In this document: positions 60,301 to 64,000 of the stretch, in pieces
Layout of the letters: each line of letters begins with the position of its first letter
Position numbering within the stretch: the first letter of the stretch is position 1
Source: Heterotrichella gracilis
Taxonomy: Eukaryota > Sar > Xanthophyceae > Tribonematales > Xanthonemataceae
Length of the DNA stretch: 64,000 nt
Direction: 5' to 3'
Assembly: GCA_032358255.1 (NCBI GenBank)
Contig: JAULBX010015422.1
Location: forward strand, 1-64,000
The notes under the pieces: generated by a model
Seen by the model: only the letters and a program-made list of their open reading frames with translations
Told to the model about the DNA's origin: nothing
Databases searched by the model: none
Translations under genes and position numbers: made by a program

Positions 60301-63254
60301 ATGTACATGGTCAACGTGTGCTTCCTGTATAACTTCACAAAGGTGCGGGGTGGGGTGGTGGGATGGGAGGATGGGGAGGGTACATCACATACTGGGTTAA
60401 TGTGTGAAAAAAGTACATGTGTGAGCATGTGTGGTGGTGGTGGGGGTTGGCATGGGCGAGGGATGTGCAGTTTGGGACCACACGCTCACCACCCCACCCC
60501 CCTCAGCTCATAATCTTCTCTTTCCAGAAAAGAGTAATGTACTATCTTTAAATCTCATTTGCAATGATTTTCTTATCATTTACGAAGACATTTTCCAATC
60601 CCCGCAGGCCCTTGCCCTCATCCTGGGCGGCACCATGGCCCTCCAGGGCCAGATCAGCGCGCAGCAGCTCACCACATTCCTGCTGTACACCGGCTTCGTG
60701 ATGGACGCAGCAATGAGCGTGTGCGACCAGTGGGGGAACATCATGGAGGCGGTGGGGGCCAGCGAGAGGGTGGTGGGGTTCCTGGATTCCGAGGAGGCGC
60801 CCCAGATTGCGCCTGGCAGGCAGCTGGAGGAGTTTACTGGCAAGGTGAGGGGTGGGGTGGGTGGTTTTCCTAATTTGTGAGTGCAGAGGAAAGGAGCGAC
60901 AGTGGAAAGGAGTGGTTTATTGCAGCGGGGAGGGGATGCTGGTGGTTGTATTGCTGGTGGTGGAGCAACAGTCAGGGTTTTTGTGGTAAGTAAGTGGGTG
61001 TTGGATTGAGCTGTGCAATTTGGGTTGCACCCACCACCCATCACCCACCACCACTCCACTCTTGCAGGTCGAGCTGCGGGACGTGGGCTTCACCTACCGC
61101 TCGCGCCCCGACTCCCCCGCCCTCACCACCGTCAACCTCACCCTGCAGCCAGGCAAGCTGGTGGCCCTGGTGGGGCTGAGTGGCAGCGGGAAATCCACCC
61201 TGGTGGCGCTGCTGCAGAGGCTGTACGACCCAACGCATGGCCAGGTGGGTGGGGGATTTGGGGATACAACCCAGCGCATTGCTAGATGATTTTATGCCCG
61301 AACCAACCACTTCGTAGCAGCAGGCTAAAAGCATTTGCCCTGCCACCCACCACCACCGCCATCACCTCGTGCCATTGGGTTGGTTCACAGTTTCCACTCC
61401 CATCCCCGCCACCAGCACCTCTTTCAAGTAGGTACCAATAACCTCCTCCTCCCTCCCAGGTCCTGGTTGATGGTGTTGATTTGCGGGATCTGGACGCCGC
61501 ATGGTACCGGCGCCACATAGGCGTGGTCAGCCAGGAGCCGCGCCTGTTCTCCATGGACCTGTCAGCAAACATCCGCTACGGGTGCGATGGGGTGTCACAG
61601 GAAGAGGTGGAGGAGGCGGCGCGCCTGGCCAACGCGCATGAGTTCATACTGGAGCTGCCGCAGGTGGGTGGCTGTGGTGGTGTGGGGGGTTGGAAGGCGG
61701 GTTGTGGGGGGGGGCATGGCGTCATGCCGGGCTTTTAAGGGTTAGGGGTTGGACCTGGAAATCCGCTGCGGTGTGCTGTGGGTTGCGACGGGCAGTGGAT
61801 TGGCTGGGGCTACAGCATGAGGATGGGAGGGTCTACATGCACGTAATCATTGGCAGACCTTTCTCGCCCACAGCACCAATAAACCGCTTCCAACCGCACC
61901 CAACTCCGGCCCCCAAAACTCCACACACGGCCGCGCACCCCCCCTCAACCCGCCCATCTGCAGCCTCCCCTGCACACACCCTCACACTTCCCATTTGCCG
62001 GCCGCAGGGCTACCAAACGCACGTCACCGACAAGCTCCTGTCGGGGGGCCAGCGGCAGCGCATCGCCCTGGCCCGGGCGCTGGTGCGCCAGCCCAAGCTG
62101 CTCATCCTGGACGAGGCAACCAGCGCGCTGGATGCGGAGAGCGAGGCGGCGGTGCAGGCGGCCCTTGACAGGGCCATGCGCACCAGCAGCAGGGCGGTGC
62201 TGGTCATTGCGCACAGGTGGGGCGTGGGGTGGTGGGTGGTGGTGGTGGTGGTCAAGGCTGGTGGTAATTGCAGGCTGCGCTTGGCTATGCCGTGTGGACC
62301 AGCCCTAGGGCAGTGGGGGTGAGTGCGCACAGGTAGTTGGTGCTGGTTGGCGGTGGTGGAGGTGGAGATGGGGGTGGTAGTGGTGCTGGCCTTCTCGGCA
62401 TGCAGCGGAGGGCCCCACAGCTCATGGCGGCACCCTTAACCCTACCCCTATACCAGCGCCACCACCTGTCGTCTGCACTGTATGATTACATGGTACCCCC
62501 CCAACCTCCCATCTCACCCACTTCCGCAGGCTGTCCACTGTGCGCACCGCGGACCACATCATCGTCATGCAGCGGGGCCAGGTGCAGGAGGAGGGCTCCC
62601 ACCCGCAGCTCATGGCTGCGCAGGGCCTGTACGCTAGCCTGGTGCGGCGCCAGGGCCTGGGCGTGAGCAGGCAGGATGAGAACCTGTCGAGGGACGAGGA
62701 GCAGGTGGGTGGGGTGGTGGTGGTTGGGGGGATGGCGGGGCCTCTGTGGTGTGCATTGGCAATGTCACACATTGGCAAGTAGTGACAGGCTGTATACGTG
62801 GTCATGGCCCTGTGACGCTACCGGTCGAACGCTGGACTGATTGGTTTACAGTTGTAAAATACAAGTAAAATATTGAAGTAAACGAGGCATTCACTGATGC
62901 TGCTATAACATTTCTTGGGATATCAGACACTCTCCCCAATGCCACCCTGCTCCCACATACGCAAACCACCCACAAACTCCTCAACTCACCCCCCAAATCC
63001 CCACCCTGCAGGCGCCGTCCCCCCCACCCACCTCCGTCACCTCCACCTCTGGAGACGAGCTGTTGGACGAGCTGGCGGCGGATCGCCAGGGAAAGTTTTC
63101 TTCAGATTTGGAGCCACCCCCCACGCCAGGGGCCAGCTTCGATGGCGGTGAGAGGGGGGGCAGCCCCCTGCCAGGGGGGGAATCCTCGGAGGACGAGGAG
63201 GAGGTGGTGGGGGCGGGGGAGGTGGCTGAGGCTGTGTCTGAGCAGGTCACGTGA
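57397..63254 (+). CDS. Half-size ABC transporter, ABCB/TAP-like, probably organellar
   Basis: ATP-driven exporter half with one membrane domain and one nucleotide-binding domain, expected to dimerise. Exons are 57397-57831, 57971-58081, 58548-58633, 59028-59188, 59531-59682, 60000-60173, 60608-60844, 61068-61244, 61460-61663, 62008-62216, 62530-62704 and 63012-63254 (787 aa), all phases exact. Residues 1-75 are Ser/Arg-rich and acid-poor, like a plastid transit peptide. The membrane domain has [16 protein letters not shown] and [11 protein letters not shown]. The nucleotide-binding domain has Walker [11 protein letters not shown]-loop VVSQEPRLF, signature [15 protein letters not shown], Walker [13 protein letters not shown] and the H-loop IAHR. 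The C-terminal tail is acidic and proline-rich. The nearest relatives I can name are plant plastid TAP-type ABCB proteins. The substrate is unknown. Confidence 0.92.
58838..58885 (+). repeat. Relic copy of ABCB exon 4 start
   Basis: It matches the acceptor and [11 protein letters not shown] coding start about 190 bp upstream of the real exon. Confidence 0.75.
59343..59385 (+). repeat. Relic copy of ABCB exon 5 start
   Basis: It matches the [10 protein letters not shown] coding start. Three of the differences in that block are silent. The acceptor is lost. Confidence 0.75.
59727..59795 (+). repeat. Relic copy of ABCB exon 5 interior
   Basis: It matches the [17 protein letters not shown] coding part, downstream of exon 5. 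Confidence 0.7.
60294..60345 (+). repeat. Copy of ABCB exon 6 end with donor
   Basis: It reads [16 protein letters not shown] plus donor GTGCGG. Two bases differ from the exon, one silent and one Leu to Met. Confidence 0.85.
62281..62340 (+). repeat. Relic copy of ABCB exon 10 end
   Basis: It resembles the end of exon 10 including GCGCACAGGT, decayed. Confidence 0.65.
62399..62436 (+). repeat. Relic of ABCB exon 11 interior
   Basis: It resembles the MQRGQ and HPQLMAA coding parts of exon 11 with the middle missing, about 130 bp upstream. Confidence 0.6.
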
Positions 63255-64000
63255 TGGGTGGGGGGTGGTGGGGGTGGCGTGGAACCGGTTGGTGCTGGTT
63301 CGGGAGGCGGGTATTATCGTGCACGTGTAGTGAGGGGAGTGGTGGGGGCAGCTGGAGGTGGTGGGGGGCGTATTCAGGGGACTGGGTACCATAGAGGTTG
63401 CGTAGAGGAGGAGGTCGCAGAATCAGGGGGGGTGGAATAGGATTATTTTGTCTCCTTGCAGACGTGCAGGTCAGTGACAGCCCTGGCCAGTGCTAGCTCA
63501 GTAGCCCCAGGGCTGTGAGGTTTTCAAGACACAGAACAAGTTTTGCACCCTATAGAAAGTGGATCCGCTGGTATTCAGCGTGGGTGGGTCCGGCTCAGGT
63601 ATTCTACAGTGTACTAAGGTCAGGCATAGGGGGAGTGTTTCTAGGGGCGGGGTACAGGTTGGGTGGGGGAGCAGCCACCAAGCCTGTTAGGGCAGTAGCC
63701 ATCTGAACCTTGCAGTGGTCTGCTTATACAATATAGCTACAAGACTTGCAATCACACACTTGGGGTACAGGGGATACGTTGTGTTGCTACACCCAGGCTT
63801 ATGAGACAGCCTGGGTTTGGGTCACCATCTGAACAGCTCCGAACTTTGCAGGGGCCTGCTTATGCAATACAGCTACACGTCCTGTAATCAAACAGTTGCA
63901 GATACAAAAGGGGCACGTCGTGTGACCCCACCCCAGGCGCTGTGTCATTTGGCTCTGCAAACTCTGGCAGGGTGTAGTGCATGTAATCAACTGAACCTTG
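63255..64000. other. ABCB 3' flank with a degenerate direct repeat
   Basis: Bases 63702-63800 and 63830-63930 share the order CTGCTTATRCAATAYAGCTACA, a TGCAATCA-type block and CACGTTGTG-type block. No gene is recognised. Confidence 0.6.

Noticed and set aside
1-64000. Virus-derived or LTR-type elements
   Set aside because: No polymerase, integrase, capsid or long terminal repeat was recognised anywhere in the window.

Overview
The window looks like nuclear DNA of a green alga (Chlorophyta). The genes are split by many GT-AG introns. Two secreted proteins carry long PPSPPPP-type (hydroxyproline/pherophorin-like) tails. There is a plastid carotenoid gene (Z-ISO), and plant-type telomere motifs (TTTAGGG/CCCTAAA) are scattered through the introns. 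I cannot name the genus from sequence alone. All introns I placed are spliceosomal, and no prokaryotic, organellar or viral block was seen.

Layout, left to right. (1) 1-10005, minus strand: two tandem paralogous CAP/SCP-domain secreted proteins with proline-rich tails. The first runs off the left edge. (2) 10680-17435, plus: MLH1 DNA mismatch-repair gene, 15 exons, divergent from the second CAP gene. (3) 18834-22104, plus: membrane-anchored class 3 lipase-like protein with a large alanine-rich insert. (4) about 25613 (5' end unresolved) to 32034, plus: long helical protein ending in a MYND zinc finger. (5) 32823-35558, plus: 15-cis-zeta-carotene isomerase (Z-ISO). (6) 36473-39787, plus: peroxin PEX19 with a C-terminal CaaX box. 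(7) 40976-42633, plus: small charged unknown protein. (8) 43390-49325: tandem duplication of about 3 kb carrying two minus-strand F-box/LRR-like genes, each broken at a different place. (9) 50013-56936, minus: beta subunit of an AP-1/AP-2 clathrin adaptor, 16 exons. (10) 57397-63254, plus: half-size ABCB (TAP-like) transporter, divergent from the adaptin gene. The genes are housekeeping and secretory functions with no shared pathway.

The most unusual property is the introns. In almost every gene except the lipase and MYND genes, introns hold tandem, and in PEX19 inverted, copies of the end of the neighbouring exon together with its splice site, at every stage of decay. I list about 30. Some still read in frame: a Z-ISO copy differs from its exon at seven bases, all synonymous, and an MLH1 copy is an open 26-codon cassette in phase 0. 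Many introns have AG|GT at both ends. One CAP paralog has an extra intron that contains a copy of the exon end beside it. Together this looks like ongoing intron and exon turnover by local duplication of exon-intron junctions, often with telomere-like spacers. Two very small terminal-inverted-repeat elements and E2F-like sites at MLH1 and at both F-box genes were also found.
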